A stretch of DNA of 64,000 nucleotides from Nissolia schottii (Eukaryota > Streptophyta > Magnoliopsida > Fabales > Fabaceae). Below, in pieces: positions 1-11,337 of this stretch (position 1 is the stretch's first letter; the number at the start of each line of letters is the position of its first letter). The notes under the pieces are model-generated. The model saw only the letters and a list, made by a program, of their open reading frames with translations. It searched no databases and was not told the DNA's origin. The DNA lies in contig QANU01015990.1 in the NCBI GenBank assembly GCA_003254905.1, forward strand, positions 131,963-195,962, read 5' to 3'. The position numbers were made by a program, and so were the translations under genes.

Positions 1-1084
1 AACATCAAGTTCTATACTACTAATAATTAGTTAATTTTGTGGCGCAGAGAGTGACGAAATTGGCATGCTTGTGTTTGAATGTTTCAGCAAAAGATGAAGC
101 TCCAATAATAGATGAAACTTGAACGAGAATAACTAAAGTGGGCAGGAGCCGCACGACACAAGCGGAGAAAGAGAAATCTTCAAATACTTCTATCCAAATT
201 CTATACCGCTAATCCGGACACTTAGTTTCGTGGGTTTACGCCTTATTTCAGTAAGTTTAGAGTATCTAGTTTGATAAAATTGAATAAACATTTTATCTAG
301 CATATGGTCTATTAATTCAAGGAAATATCATTTGAATTATTAGCTTTTGATTTTTATTGAACTTGATGTTACAATAATTTTTGTGCGATCATTTAGCATT
401 GTATTAAATATGTTTTTGATCGCACATAATAAAACTTAAATTGAAAAAAAAAAATCTTGAAGTATTAAAGGCATTGAAAATCTTACAACATTCTATTTTA
501 AGTCTCTTAACAAGTGTCATTAAGACACTTGTTACTTATTTATGAAAATGAGTAGTTGAGAATGTTTTACTCTCGCATTTGTTTCAAAGCATAAAAATTT
601 ATTATTGAAAATAAATCATTTTTAAGAAAATTATATACCAAATTTTCTATACATTTCTATTCGTACCTTACCTTAGAGGTTGAAAATATTTTATTCTCGT
701 GTCACGAGAATTAGAACATTGTACGAAAAATATCAATTTATCATCTATTTTCTTCTAAAAAGTAAAATAATAATAATAATATAATTAAATTTGTTAAGAG
801 TATTCTGATAATTATCATACACATTTCTAAAAATATGTATTACTAACTAAATATGTTTATAATTTATTAATAGGGTTCTTAAAAATTATTCCCAACAATT
901 CTAACAATGAAACAAATAAGTTTTGCATGATAATCGAGAATGACATTCTTAAAAATATGATTTCTAAGAATGTGATTTTAAAGTTTAAAATAAATACCCA
1001 TTTATATTTAACTTCATTTAAAGTTAAAATATTATTTGTATATGGTGTCGAGCATGATGACATATGACGGCACAATCTTTTCTT
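1..1084. other. AT-rich intergenic DNA, no gene recognised
   Basis: No convincing exon was found. The minus strand keeps a frame open for roughly 50 codons near positions 30-230, next to the window edge. It could be the end of a gene outside the window, but I do not recognise it. Around 490-535 there is a short hairpin-like motif (aacaagtgtcattaagacacttgtta) whose relative occurs near 26690-26730, which suggests a shared small repeat. Confidence 0.5.
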
Positions 1085-1602
1085 GAGTTTTTTTTACTGT
1101 ATTACCCCTGTCACAGAAATATATTACCGAAATACCCTTGTCTGGAAACATATTACAGGACTACCACGGTTTCTGCTGACGTGGCAGGCCGGGTTGAGAT
1201 TCGTCAAACGCGTTGGCGAATTGCGCACAAAATAATTTTTATTTTTTTTAATTTGTCTAATTAAAATGTAAGTAAATATTCATATACGTGTTACGTTAGC
1301 ACATTTTAGACGGAGAATTCAACACATGCGAAAATTATGGGCTCTTAGGTAAGCTACAAAAATCCAAAAAATAAGTTTGCAAAAGGACTGAGACACTATT
1401 TATCGTGTGCGTAGGGGGAGAATCCATCGATTTGGACTTCGAAGAGCCCAAATGACTTGGACTCATGCGCGCTAGCCCAACTACTTTCTCAACTTTTTTT
1501 ACCAATACAACAATTACTAAATGTATATAAACACTTAAAATGTTTGTGACCTAACCAATGTGGGACGAGAATATTTTATACTAATATGTGCCCTTTTACA
1601 AA
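1085..1602 (+). repeat. Left terminal inverted repeat of the Mutator-like element
   Basis: It pairs with 2250-2648 in reverse complement. Matching landmarks are the ACTACCACGG/CCGTGGTAGT block, the cgatttggacttcgaagagc block and the tgacctaaccaatgtggga block near the inner end. Confidence 0.8.
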
Positions 1603-1696
1603 AAAAATAAAAATAAAACTTAGAGTGTCTGGTTTGGTGGAGAACCCTTATACTAATATACTATTTCCGCTCTTTCCTATTCTTCTTCTGCATCAT

Positions 1697-2250
1697 TCAA
1701 TGACCTTCTTCGTGTTTCACTTCATGGAAGAAAAAACAAATGACATTACCAAGCAGGTATTTTTTTTTATTAATCTAACTTACCATCCCATGTCATATTG
1801 TATTTGTTTTGTTTTGTGCAGTATATTTAATTGCAAAGTTGCAGCTTTACAATATTTTCTAGTTAGATCACTTACATCTCTGAGCTAAAAAAAAAGGTGA
1901 AAGAATATGCAGAGTAAAATAATTGGATTGCATTATATTAAACGATTGTTTTGCAGTTGATCTTCTTGTGTCCATCATGTATTCATGTTACATGCATGCA
2001 ATTGATTGAGTCCTTGCACTCGGGTCACTTTTTAATTTGCCTTGTCCTACTTTTGCTACAAAGGGCACTGATAAACGTCATGTATATTCAGGCTTGTGTG
2101 GTGCAACCCAAAGCAGAAATGGATCTCCAATTTGAGTCAACTAAGCTCAGTACTCCTTTCGGCTATCTTAGTGCAATTACATTATCTGTTACTACCTTTG
2201 GAACAATTGCTCTGATGTGTGGCTTCTTCCTCAAACCTGATGCTACATTT
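1697..2250 (+). pseudogene. Captured fragment of an EGY3-like plastid site-2-protease family gene
   Basis: Two exon pieces and one intron are visible. The first piece (about 1697-1756) ends in EEKTNDITKQ before GTATT. The intron is 1757-2091. The second exon (2092-2250) encodes 53 residues including VVQPKAEMDLQFES and LSVTTFGTIALMCGFFLKPD. The latter resembles the TTFGTIALMSGFFLKPDATF stretch that I recall as typical of EGY3 and related S2P-like chloroplast membrane proteins. The retained intron shows capture at the DNA level rather than from mRNA. The fragment lacks start, stop and most of the protein, so it is not a working gene. Assignment to EGY3 rather than EGY1 or EGY2 is from memory. 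Confidence 0.65.
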
Positions 2251-2648
2251 GTAAAAAGGCACGTATTAGTATAAAATATTCTAGTCCCACATTGGTTAGG
2301 TCACAAACATTTTAAGTATTTATATACATTTAGTAATTGTTGTATTGGTAAAAAGAGTTAAGAAAGGAGTTGGGCTTGCGCGCATGAGTCCAAGCCATTT
2401 GGGCTCTTCGAAGTCCAAATCGATAGATTCTCCCCCGCGCGCATGATAAATAGTGTCCCGGTCTCATAACTCATATATGAATATTTACTTACATTTTAAT
2501 TAAAAAAAATTAAAAATTATTTTGTGCACAATTCGCCAACACGGCCTGCCACGTCAACAGAAACCGTGGTAGTCCTGTAATATGTTTCCAGATAAGGACA
2601 TTTCGATAATATGTTTCTGTGGCAGGGGTAATATAGTAAAAAAAACTC
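2250..2648 (-). repeat. Right terminal inverted repeat of the Mutator-like element
   Basis: Reverse-complement partner of 1085-1602, shorter by about 120 bp, mostly one internal indel. Its inner edge (GTAAAAAGGCACG) abuts the last codon of the captured exon. Confidence 0.8.
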
Positions 2649-2876
2649 TTTTTTTGGCTAACATTAAAACAGTTCGACCTCAAGATTTTTACAGGTTGGG
2701 AAGACTAATTCTAATTGAGGTAGAGCTCATGACCACTTAAGCTTTTCTTATTGAAACTTGCTATTGTTTTTCTTCTTGAACTTAAGTCCTTTTATTATTG
2801 GGTGTCACTAAGCGATTTTTTATGAGATTTATTTATTGTACCTGTCCGTTAAAGGACCATAGTGAAAGCATTGGTA

Positions 2877-3032
2877 AGCCCAATTTGAGACCCAGCAATT
2901 TTATGGGCCAAGAAAAGAGATACAAAACAAGAAAGGGTTGTAGTTTGCAAAATGGACGGTCCACGTGTTAAATGCATTCAATCTCAGTCGTTCATTCACT
3001 CTTATAAAAGAAACGTTTGATAACAAACCCTA
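2877..3032 (+). promoter_or_regulatory. Ribosomal-protein-type promoter of the eS7 gene
   Basis: Site II-like motifs occur at 2878-2882 (GCCCA) and 2904-2909 (TGGGCC). A TATA box (TATAAAAG) lies at 3003-3010 and a telo-box (AAACCCTA) at 3025-3032. Telo-box plus TGGGCY is the known signature of plant translation-machinery genes driven by TCP and telo-box-binding factors. Transcription probably begins just after 3035. Confidence 0.7.
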
Positions 3033-3441
3033 GTGCCTTTCACAGTAGAGCAGAAGCATAGCAGTGACTCTCACTCTCCGCCGCAGGCAGAAGATCTCTC
3101 CGGCGCTGCATCTTTGTTGAGGTGAGTTCTGCACTGCATCATCTCCCATCTTTTTGCGGCATTCTGCCAATCAATAACCAGTTGCATGTGCTAATTTTAT
3201 TTTGAAGAACGTTTGGGAGTGCTTCTTTTGTGGTTTAGGGTTTGAAGGAATCTAATGTTATATTCCTCATTGAAAATGTTAGGATGTTTTTATTGAATTC
3301 TGTGATTAGTTTTCTATCTATGAGATTCTAAGCCATATGTATCCTTAATTTCGGTTTAGGTCTGAGAGCTTCTGGTAAAAGCAAAAACTCGCAAATTACA
3401 CCGTTTTCTAATTTGTGTTGTTTGTCTATACAGTTGTGAAG

Positions 3442-5092
3442 ATGTACACATCAAGGAAGAAAATCCACAAAGATAAGGATGCTGAGCCAACTGAGTTTGA
3501 GGAGTCAGTTGGGCAGGTATAAACTTTTACCGTTATAAATTTGTTGTTCTGGCTGTGACTGCTGATCAGTATTGAGTCTAATGTATGGATTTTATTATTG
3601 ATTCTGTTGTTGTTGTTGTTGTTTCAGGCATTGTTTGATCTGGAAAATACCAACACTGATCTTAAAACTGAGCTGAAGGATCTATACATCAATTCTGCAG
3701 TGTAAGGATGTATACTGCATGGTTGTGTGTGTAGGGGCCTATTGGTTTTATGTTTGTCTTATGAGTGGCCTATTTTTTTCCTGACCTGCAGGCAAATTGA
3801 TGTTTCTGGGAACCGCAAGGCTGTGGTTATCCATGTCCCATACAGATTGAGGAAGGGCTTCCGTAAGATCCATGTTAAGCTTGTCAGGGAGCTTGAGAAG
3901 AAGTTTAGTGGGAAGGTAAGCAAAGCCTAATATATCTTTGTACCGTAGATTGACAATGGTCCTTGTTATGCTTAACTTTCATCACTCATTTTGCCTCATT
4001 TATTTCTGTAGTTTGATGTAATCAATCTTGGTGATACATTGTATACTGAATGCTCCTTTCCTTGGCCATTCTAATGTAATTATTTCTTCGAAGGCCATTC
4101 TCGCTTACTTGAGAAATTTTCTACTATGTCCCTCAATCTCTAGTTCTCAATATTGATATGCTATTTTTTGGATTCTAAATATGTCTTTTATTATGTCTGT
4201 CTCAAACTAAACACTAATATTCTGTTAGTCTGCTTCACTATTACCATGTGTTTTGGTGCAATGTTATGCTAATGCAATGGTTGGTCTTAGACATACTGGG
4301 TTGCTTCACCTTTCTAAGGATTGCATCTTTTTATAACACATCAGGATTTGGAACGAATTTTACGTCAACGCTCGACAAACGTCCTTAGAAAGTTTTTCTT
4401 ATTTAGCACCCACAAACTAGTTTATCTTTTCAATGTCATTTCCAATCTTTTCTCTTATTTGAATATCCTTATTTCTATATTTAGCATTTTGAATCATTTT
4501 AACTTGTAGGATGTAGTCTTGATTGCCACCCGAAGGATAGTAAGGCCTCCAAAGAAAGGTTCTGCTGTTCAGCGTCCACGCAGCCGCACCCTCACTGCTG
4601 TTCACGAGGCAATGCTGGAGGACATTGTATTACCTGCTGAGATTGTTGGCAAGCGCGTGCGATATAGAGTTGATGGATCCAAGATTATGAAGGTAAAGCT
4701 ATTTTACTTCCCTTGTGAATCAATTAACCATTAAACATTCCAATAAGATGTCTGGTTGGCTGTTGGCCAAAGACATTGATATCTAATATCTATAGCGAAA
4801 TGCTAAATCCTCCTACCATCTTCAATAAATGATACATGACACTGTTGAGGGAAAAATGGTTAAAAAAATTAAGAAGTGTCATTCATTGTGGGTGGTAGGA
4901 GGTTTTAGCACTACTCATCTATATGTTTTTATTCATTCCTACTTCAACTGTATTTCCATTGTCTGTGGATAGGTTTTCTTGGACCCAAAGGAGAGAAACA
5001 ACACTGAGTACAAGTTGGAGACTTTTGCAGCCGTGTACAGAAAGCTGTCCGGCAAAGATGTTGTGTTTGATTATCCTATTACAGAGGTTTAG
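3442..5092 (+). CDS. RPS7: 40S ribosomal protein S7 (eS7)
   Basis: Structural protein of the cytosolic small ribosomal subunit, needed for 40S assembly. The coding exons are 3442-3516, 3628-3701, 3792-3915, 4510-4692 and 4973-5092, all with GT-AG introns, giving 191 residues, the usual length for plant eS7. Recognisable blocks are [20 protein letters not shown] at the start, [20 protein letters not shown], the [20 protein letters not shown] stretch and a C-terminus ending in FDYPITEV. A non-coding first exon (about 3040-3121) is followed by an intron in the 5' UTR (3122-3433) that ends just before the start codon. Such leader introns are common in highly expressed plant ribosomal genes. The start is fixed by family similarity. 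Nothing looks damaged, and it should be constitutively expressed. Confidence 0.97.
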
Positions 5093-6397
5093 ATTCACTT
5101 TCTTTGTTAGCTTGAATTTGTTCAAGAATTGCATATGTATGCTGGTTAAAATTTTGTCTGACTATTTTGTTTTCATGCTTGAGTACATTTTCGGATTCTT
5201 CATAGTACTACTCTATGGTCTTGGTTTCAATGATGTAGGATACCATTTTTCCGATAAAATTCGAGTTTCTTTCATCACAAATGTTAAAATCAATTTTCTT
5301 TATGGTTCTGGAAGCAACTCCATTCCATCTAAGATTGTCAAAACGTAAAATCTGGAAAATGAGAAATAGAACAAGAACTCTACGCATGTTCACTCCTCAA
5401 ATCTGTTACACGTATAGAACACCCATCGTGGGCGATACATATGTATGATGTATATAAAGCTCGGGGGTACATGAAGAAGTCAAAATTAACGTCTGTTGTA
5501 ATTTGAACCATAATTTTATGGAAAGATATGGTAAATTGTTTTGGTAATTCGTTCAACATATGCCATGGGCATGGGGTATCCTAGGCAATCTAAAATACCA
5601 GGGGAGTTCTTTGTAGTTGTAATTCTCCTCGCTGATTGAAATGTGTAGAATGAACAAGGACCGAAGTAGCTATAGTCATGTGCAATCTTTCTATTTTATT
5701 GATTTAAAATCTGGGTTACAGACAAAACATGATATGAGAAGTTCTTATATTGTCCTGATTGCATCTACTGCATGATCCAGGAACTTTACGTGATAAAGTA
5801 AATTCTCAACGACACCAGTACAATTCCAAAGTGGTTTGTGGTATGAATTGGGATAGATTGTGGTATGATTCGTTCAACAAATAGTTGTGGTTAGTTTGAA
5901 AGTATGAGGAAATTCTGATCTAAGTAAAATTCTTCCTACATGCATTGAGTCAATCTACAATTGACGATTTGTTATATTAAATGTCACAGTCAAGTTAATC
6001 ATTTATTTTCCGACCTCCAACATTTCCTTGAGCATTCTATTTTCTAATAAAGCCACTCAGATCCTGGTAGAATGAATGATCATTCCTTGCAATGTAATGT
6101 AATTTTTTAAGTAAAAAAAATTTATTTTTTCAATAAAATAAATTCATTTTCATATAGTAAGGACTAATGTGCCATTACGAATTTTGGTGACAAAATTTAA
6201 TGTAGTTATAGTTATACGTTTAAAGGAATAAAATAAGGTTAATTTAGACAAAACAATTGTTATAACATTATCAATTTAAGGGTTGATTAAGTTATTAAGT
6301 AACGATTGTTGAAAAATAAAAACAGAGAAGATAATATCGTATATTTAAATGTGATGAAGTAGGGATTGATTTACTTTAAAAACAAACAAAATCAAAT

Positions 6398-6400
<3 letters not shown>
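5093..6400. other. eS7 3' UTR and AT-rich intergenic DNA
   Basis: The first 200-300 bases are probably the eS7 3' UTR. The rest has short, interrupted frames and no recognised domain or RNA gene. Confidence 0.5.

Positions 6401-6441
<41 letters not shown>
6401..6441. repeat. (TA)n microsatellite at an assembly gap
   Basis: About 20 perfect TA dinucleotides run directly into the unknown bases. The gap is probably a collapsed or unsequenced continuation of this repeat. Confidence 0.95.
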
Positions 6442-6715
6442 NNNNNNNNNNNNNNNNNNNNNNNNNNNNNNNNNNNNNNNNNNNNNNNNNNNNNNNNNNN
6501 NNNNNNNNNNNNNNNNNNNNNNNNNNNNNNNNNNNNNNNNNNNNNNNNNNNNNNNNNNNNNNNNNNNNNNNNNNNNNNNNNNNNNNNNNNNNNNNNNNNN
6601 NNNNNNNNNNNNNNNNNNNNNNNNNNNNNNNNNNNNNNNNNNNNNNNNNNNNNNNNNNNNNNNNNNNNNNNNNNNNNNNNNNNNNNNNNNNNNNNNNNNN
6701 NNNNNNNNNNNNNNN
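6442..6715. other. Assembly gap (274 N)
   Basis: Run of N. Real length and content are unknown; any frame through it is meaningless. Confidence 1.
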
Positions 6716-6888
6716 TTCATTTTGTGCCTGCATCAAAGGTGTTTGAGAAAGCTCTTAACTACTTCAGATCATCGGTTCCAAAGCTAAAGGAGGAAAGGGA
6801 AATGCAATTGGAGAAATGGCTCAATATGGAGGCTTCTTCTGGGGAGTTGGGTGATGTTAGTTTAGTACATATCAGGGCAAAATTGTAG
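6716..6888 (+). pseudogene. 3'-end fragment of a Crooked-neck (CRNKL1/CLF1) splicing-factor gene
   Basis: From 6739 a frame of 49 codons reads VFEKALNYFRSSVPKLKEER, then WLNMEASSGELGDVSLV, and stops at 6886-6888. This matches the last HAT/TPR repeat of plant Crooked-neck proteins, which I recall as FEKALNYFRSSAPDLKEER...WLNMEATSGELGDVSLV followed by a basic KLPKKLKKRR tail. Here the tail is replaced by HIRAKL and a stop. The upstream part is lost in the gap or absent. The full-length protein has about 700 residues and acts in the NineTeen/Prp19 spliceosome complex; this scrap cannot. Whether it arose by retroposition or DNA duplication is undecided because no intron boundary is covered. Confidence 0.75.
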
Positions 6889-7437
6889 TCGTATATAAAC
6901 ATTAATTGCTGCAGCTAACTACGTTTCAGCTTTCCTTAGTGCCAAAAGGTCCTTTGGTGGAAGGAGAATGAATTACATGTATATATATGTTAGATACCAC
7001 AGTTTAGATAAAACAAAAAAAAAAAAAGGTTAGATCCAATAAGTTGGGCTAAGAGGTGCTATCGGGTTTTTTGCCTTTAGTTTTTCCGTTGATAAGCAAC
7101 GTGTTATGAATAGCTTTAAATTTATTTTATCAATATATAAAAAGAAACACATGACATCTATTAGTATTTTTAAATAAAAAAATTCTACTACAGACATGGA
7201 CACCCTGGATAGGGTGAAGAATGAAGCCAAAAGACTTGAGACTCGAGGCTATGCCTCCTTAAAAAATGGCATGACAATCTTCAGAAGTAGTCTTCTCCAC
7301 CATTAAAGCCTGATTTCCCACATTACAGTATTGGAGATTGCTTCTTACTGGTTATAGAACATGAAGCAGAATCTTCTTTCCCCCCACATTTGTTGAGAGA
7401 CAACTATAGGCTAAAAATGAAGAATCAGAATTCTACC
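6889..7437. other. Intergenic DNA and 3' UTR of the M50B-like gene
   Basis: About 7250-7437 is likely the 3' UTR of the minus-strand peptidase gene. Nothing else is recognised. Confidence 0.5.
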
Positions 7438-9905
7438 TTATGACAAGATCACAGCACCCAGATATACAGCTCCACATAGAAAGATGAAAGATATTAAACC
7501 CCTGCAAACAGAGTTAGGAGTTAGTCAAATAAAACAACACATGTAAATGTGATTTCAGGTTGCCTTTTCTTGTCAGATCAGTAAAAGGAGAAAAAAATGG
7601 TACTTCATCATAAGCAACCAAATAAATTCTTCCTCATAACATAACATCTCACCATATAACACCCCATCCAACACCAGTACAAGGACAAGGGCACACTTCT
7701 GCAAACTTTTCTGCATCACTGGAATGCACCCTACGGGATATTAGGTCATCATAAATATCTGTATTGCCATGTCACAGTGATTTTATTATTTCATACAGGG
7801 AAGAATGTTACAGAAATTAAAATAGATTCCATATCTCGAAAGACACATACCGTATACGGAAAACAAGCTATTCATGACACCTGCATTTTGATTAGAAGAG
7901 AAGTTAATAATACAATTTTTAATGAAAAGTGCCAAAGCATCAACTTTAACTGGGGTTTATGAATAGGTGATGGATCCTAATTGAAGATAAGCCTCTAGCA
8001 CCAACTAGGATATAGCATCAAGGGCAATGGAGGAGGCATTTAAAATTAAACTAGATACTATTAGATGGAAAACGCATTAGAATATTTACCTATGAACAAG
8101 ATAATGTATCGTAGTATTTGAACCTTGGTTGTCTCTTGGAGAACCCATATTACACCAAGGAAAATGATAAATCCTGAGACATCAACAAAAGAAGTATGTA
8201 ATATGTCGAGAAATATCATACATAATGCACAACAATAGAAAACCAAAGTATGAAAGCACATACCAATACAAAGTCCACGAAGAGTCCACTGCATGAAGAT
8301 CAACAATTAAGGTTCAGTTTCTCATGTGATAAGGTGGATATAGCACACAGGGTTAATACCATCTCAGAATTTTTTTACTGCATTTTAACAATGATAAATA
8401 TGATATTGATATTATTGACATGTTTGTATCTTCATAGCAACACAGATTCTTGAGCCTATTTAATATGCTTTTAAAGTTTCATATTCTGAATAGAAGCATT
8501 AGCATCAAATGAGAAGGATCACATGTAAATAAATTGCAGAGTCCACAACATACATTTTTTGCTACGAAGAGGACAATAAGTAGAGCAGCAATAAAACATC
8601 CAGCAGCTATTCTAGCAGTGAGAAGCTTAGTTGATGCAATTATCAAGATCATGCCCCAAAAAGCTGAACCAAGATCTGGATTGCCACCAAAGGATAAAAT
8701 AAGTAAAGATCAAATAAACCAAATGTTTACATGAGATAAATATCAATGATGATAAACTACTCCATGAAAGTTGCAAGCAGTATCTACAAATTTATTGCTG
8801 CATTTTGGATTACATGCAATAGGCGCAGAAATCATTGCATTTATGAGAAAACATTTGACAATTATGAATGCTTTTGCATAGCTTACAAATGCAATTAACA
8901 TGGCAAGGTAAGAAAATCAAAACATAAATGCAACAATATATAGTAGACATACATCCAGCAGGTAAGATCAACCAGTAAACACCGCCACGGGTTTGGGTTG
9001 TTCCACCTTCATCTGCATGAACCTGGATTCCTTCTACCTGCAATTAGGACCATAGCTAAATAAAGATATCATCTTTAGGGTCTTCAACCAACCTAATATA
9101 ATAATAATAAACAACTTATTTTAATCAGATTAAACAACCAAAGAAACTGATTGCCCAGTCCTCTGTCTCAAACCTAATGCATTAACTAAGCAGAGGAGCT
9201 TTGGTTAACAAAATTTGACTTTTGGTTTTTCTTGGTTAATTGGAGATGGTGACTCGGTGCATTGATATTTACTAAACAACTTTTTGAGAAGCCACGAGTG
9301 ACACAATAAATTTGATCCAAACACTGATGGTATAACTTTTGAGTAGTCAAAAATTAAAATAAGTCATAAGCTGACCTATCCAAACGAAGTAGTCTTTTTC
9401 GGTGAGCTTCTTATTTTGCTGGTTTATCAATGCACTATTTATTACTAGTAACTAGTAGTAATAAATAATAATATAAACAAATAAAAAAGGATACAGTAAG
9501 AAGAAGAAGAAAAAAGTGACCAACTAAGGTAATTAATTAAAGTGGCCTACACTATAGGCTATAACCTTTATACGATTATTATTAACCATCACATAGAAGA
9601 GAAGGATAAAAGGGTAGAGACGAGGGACTTACATGACCGCAGGTAAGTTTACAAGCAATGGCATGGCTTGCCTCATGAAGAAACACGGTGACAAGCTTAA
9701 AGGGTCTCAGTAGCACCGTTCTCCATAGCTTCAAATCAGTGCAAAGAATAAATAATGAGAGGAAATGACAGAAATAGGTTCACAACAAGAAAAGGAGAGA
9801 GAGAGATACAGCAAGTATGACGACAGTGCAGACAGCGACAGTGACGAGAAACACGACCTGCTCGTGGTTGCAGCAGTTGTTGAGCTCCCAATTTGGTGCT
9901 TTCAT
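7438..9905 (-). CDS. Peptidase M50B-like membrane protein
   Basis: Nine coding exons on the minus strand: 9905-9810, 9728-9633, 9037-8953, 8675-8554, 8288-8264, 8173-8090, 7880-7851, 7758-7653 and 7501-7438. All use GT-AG introns and join in frame to 235 residues. The first exon holds a membrane segment (about residues 17-32). Exon 2 carries the zinc-protease motif HEASH (H50, E51, H54). Exon 3 has the family's GGVYWLILPAG stretch followed across the splice by YLGSAFWG. At least four more hydrophobic segments follow, the last at the C-terminus (GLISFIFLCGAVYLGAVIL). The layout fits Pfam Peptidase_M50B, widespread in plants, fungi and bacteria, whose substrate is unknown. Exon 5 is only 25 nt and exon 7 only 30 nt. 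Catalysis is inferred from HEXXH only; I could not place the third zinc ligand. Confidence 0.9.
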
Positions 9906-10649
9906 CTCATCTATATATCTACGCTTAATTAATTAGCTATAACAGTTAATAATTAAAGCTAAACAAATAATGACGGAAAGAAATTAATGTGGGATCTGAA
10001 AAAAATGGCAATGCAGTGATTGAAAACGGAATTGGAATGGGGAGTATCTTTCTTCTGATGATTGATGATGCAAATGCAATGCAAAATGAAATTGGGATCA
10101 AAGAAGTACGAAAGTGAGTGAAGTGAAGGAAGGAGATTGTTGTTGACGACGACGACGCGGTGTTAAAGACTCTTTTTTATTTTATTCCCACCTTTTTTTT
10201 TTCTTCTCTTTTTTTCTTTCTTTCTTTCTTTTGCTAATAAAATTTTGAATTTTGATCAACAGTTATGTTGGTGGAAAAATGCAAGATGACAAAATACTAT
10301 TACTGAAAATTGAACTGTTGTCGACCCGGATCCGATAACTGCGCATTTGACTTCTGTCTACTTTAATTCTGAGCTTTTTTACTAGTACTAATGTAGAGTT
10401 CGTTAGTTGTAGAATAAATAAAGAAAAGTTTTTCAGGGTTAATTTAAGGAATTAAGAATGTATATTTTGTAAGTTTTTATAACTTTTATGGTATTAAAAA
10501 AAAATAAAAAAACTCGTTTTTTTATAAAATATTTGTATTCTTAGTTTTTTAAATAATATATTTAAGATATTGGATTGGATAATTTTTTTTTAATAAAAGA
10601 ATTGCAGGTTTTTGTTAATAAGTACTCTAACGACACTTAAAAAATCACA
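9906..10649. other. 5' flank of the M50B-like gene and intergenic DNA
   Basis: The 5' UTR of the minus-strand gene probably extends to about 10150, where there is a (GAC)n-like run (10145-10158). Beyond it lie a pyrimidine-rich tract (10193-10232) and AT-rich DNA without recognised genes. Confidence 0.5.
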
Positions 10650-11215
10650 TTTCAAAAGCGTTTGGTTATAAATTAAACTCTTAACAACATTCTCGGGATT
10701 ACAACATATTTTTACAAAAATACCCATGACGAAATGATGTATGTAGGTGGTGGTCCGATGTTGTCGGATGGTGGTCTAACACCTTCTAGTGGTGTTCTAT
10801 TGTCGTACTACAGTGATTCGACACCTTTTGGCAGTGTTTTGTCACCGTCTAGAGGTGGTTTGACGTGCGTTCAGTGGTGATCTGTGGCCGGATGATGATG
10901 GTGGTCTGTCGTCGTCCAGCGATGGTCGGTCGCCAACCAATGGTGGTGGTCTGGCGCCAGCTGATGGTGGTTCGCCATCCGCTAGCGATGGTTGACCGAC
11001 AGGTGATGTTGGCTTAGGATACAAGGTTTGGGAGGCAATTTAGCTTTTTTATGTGTTAAAAACATTCTAATATCATAAAAAGCCAACAATCTCATAAGGG
11101 AGGTGGTAATGAAAATGAAACAATTTTCATTCTCGAAAATATAAGTTACTTGAGAATGTTTTTAAAACATTAAATCAAACATAAAAATGTTGCATTTCTA
11201 TTACCACATTCCAAA
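10650..11215. repeat. Possible small inverted-repeat element with a GC-rich TGGTGG repeat core
   Basis: The core (about 10745-11000) is an imperfect tandem array with a period near 27-30 bases, built on variants of GGTGGTCTGxCGCCxxxxxATGG, in otherwise AT-rich DNA. On the left is GTTTGGTTATAAATTAAAC followed by ACATTCTCGGGA. On the right, in reverse complement, is GTTTGATTTAATGTTTT followed by ACATTCTC. This suggests degenerate inverted ends of a non-autonomous DNA transposon. No target duplication was confirmed. The minus-strand translation of the core is proline-rich and low-complexity, and I do not regard it as a gene. Confidence 0.4.
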
Positions 11216-11337
11216 AAAACGTGAGAAGATTCCTCGAACCACACACCCCTCAGTACATCCTTCTATTCTTGTATTGTCACTGGTGTGCTCTACCATTTAT
11301 GGATTACCTTGAGCAATTATTGTGATTATCTTAGCAT

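Larger units (their letters stand above)
1085..2648. mobile_element. Mutator-like (Pack-MULE-type) DNA transposon with long inverted ends
   Basis: The sequence from about 1085 to 1602 reappears as its reverse complement from 2250 to 2648. Both ends start with GAGTTTTTTTTACT followed by a conserved ATTACCCCTG block. The left arm has about 100 bp that the right arm lacks (roughly 1290-1385). Long terminal inverted repeats of several hundred bases around a gene fragment are the hallmark of non-autonomous Mutator-like elements. No transposase is present. A 9-bp target duplication could not be shown, because both edges fall in T-rich sequence. The cargo is the EGY3-like fragment at 1697-2250. A fold-back element of another superfamily is the alternative. 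Confidence 0.75.

Noticed and set aside
1076-2657. A 9-bp target duplication for the Mutator-like element
   Set aside because: The flanking 9-mers TCTTTTCTT and TTTTTTTGG do not match convincingly; both edges are T-rich.
6366-6746. Frames on both strands running through N bases
   Set aside because: The residues are undefined; the frames exist only because gap bases contain no stop.
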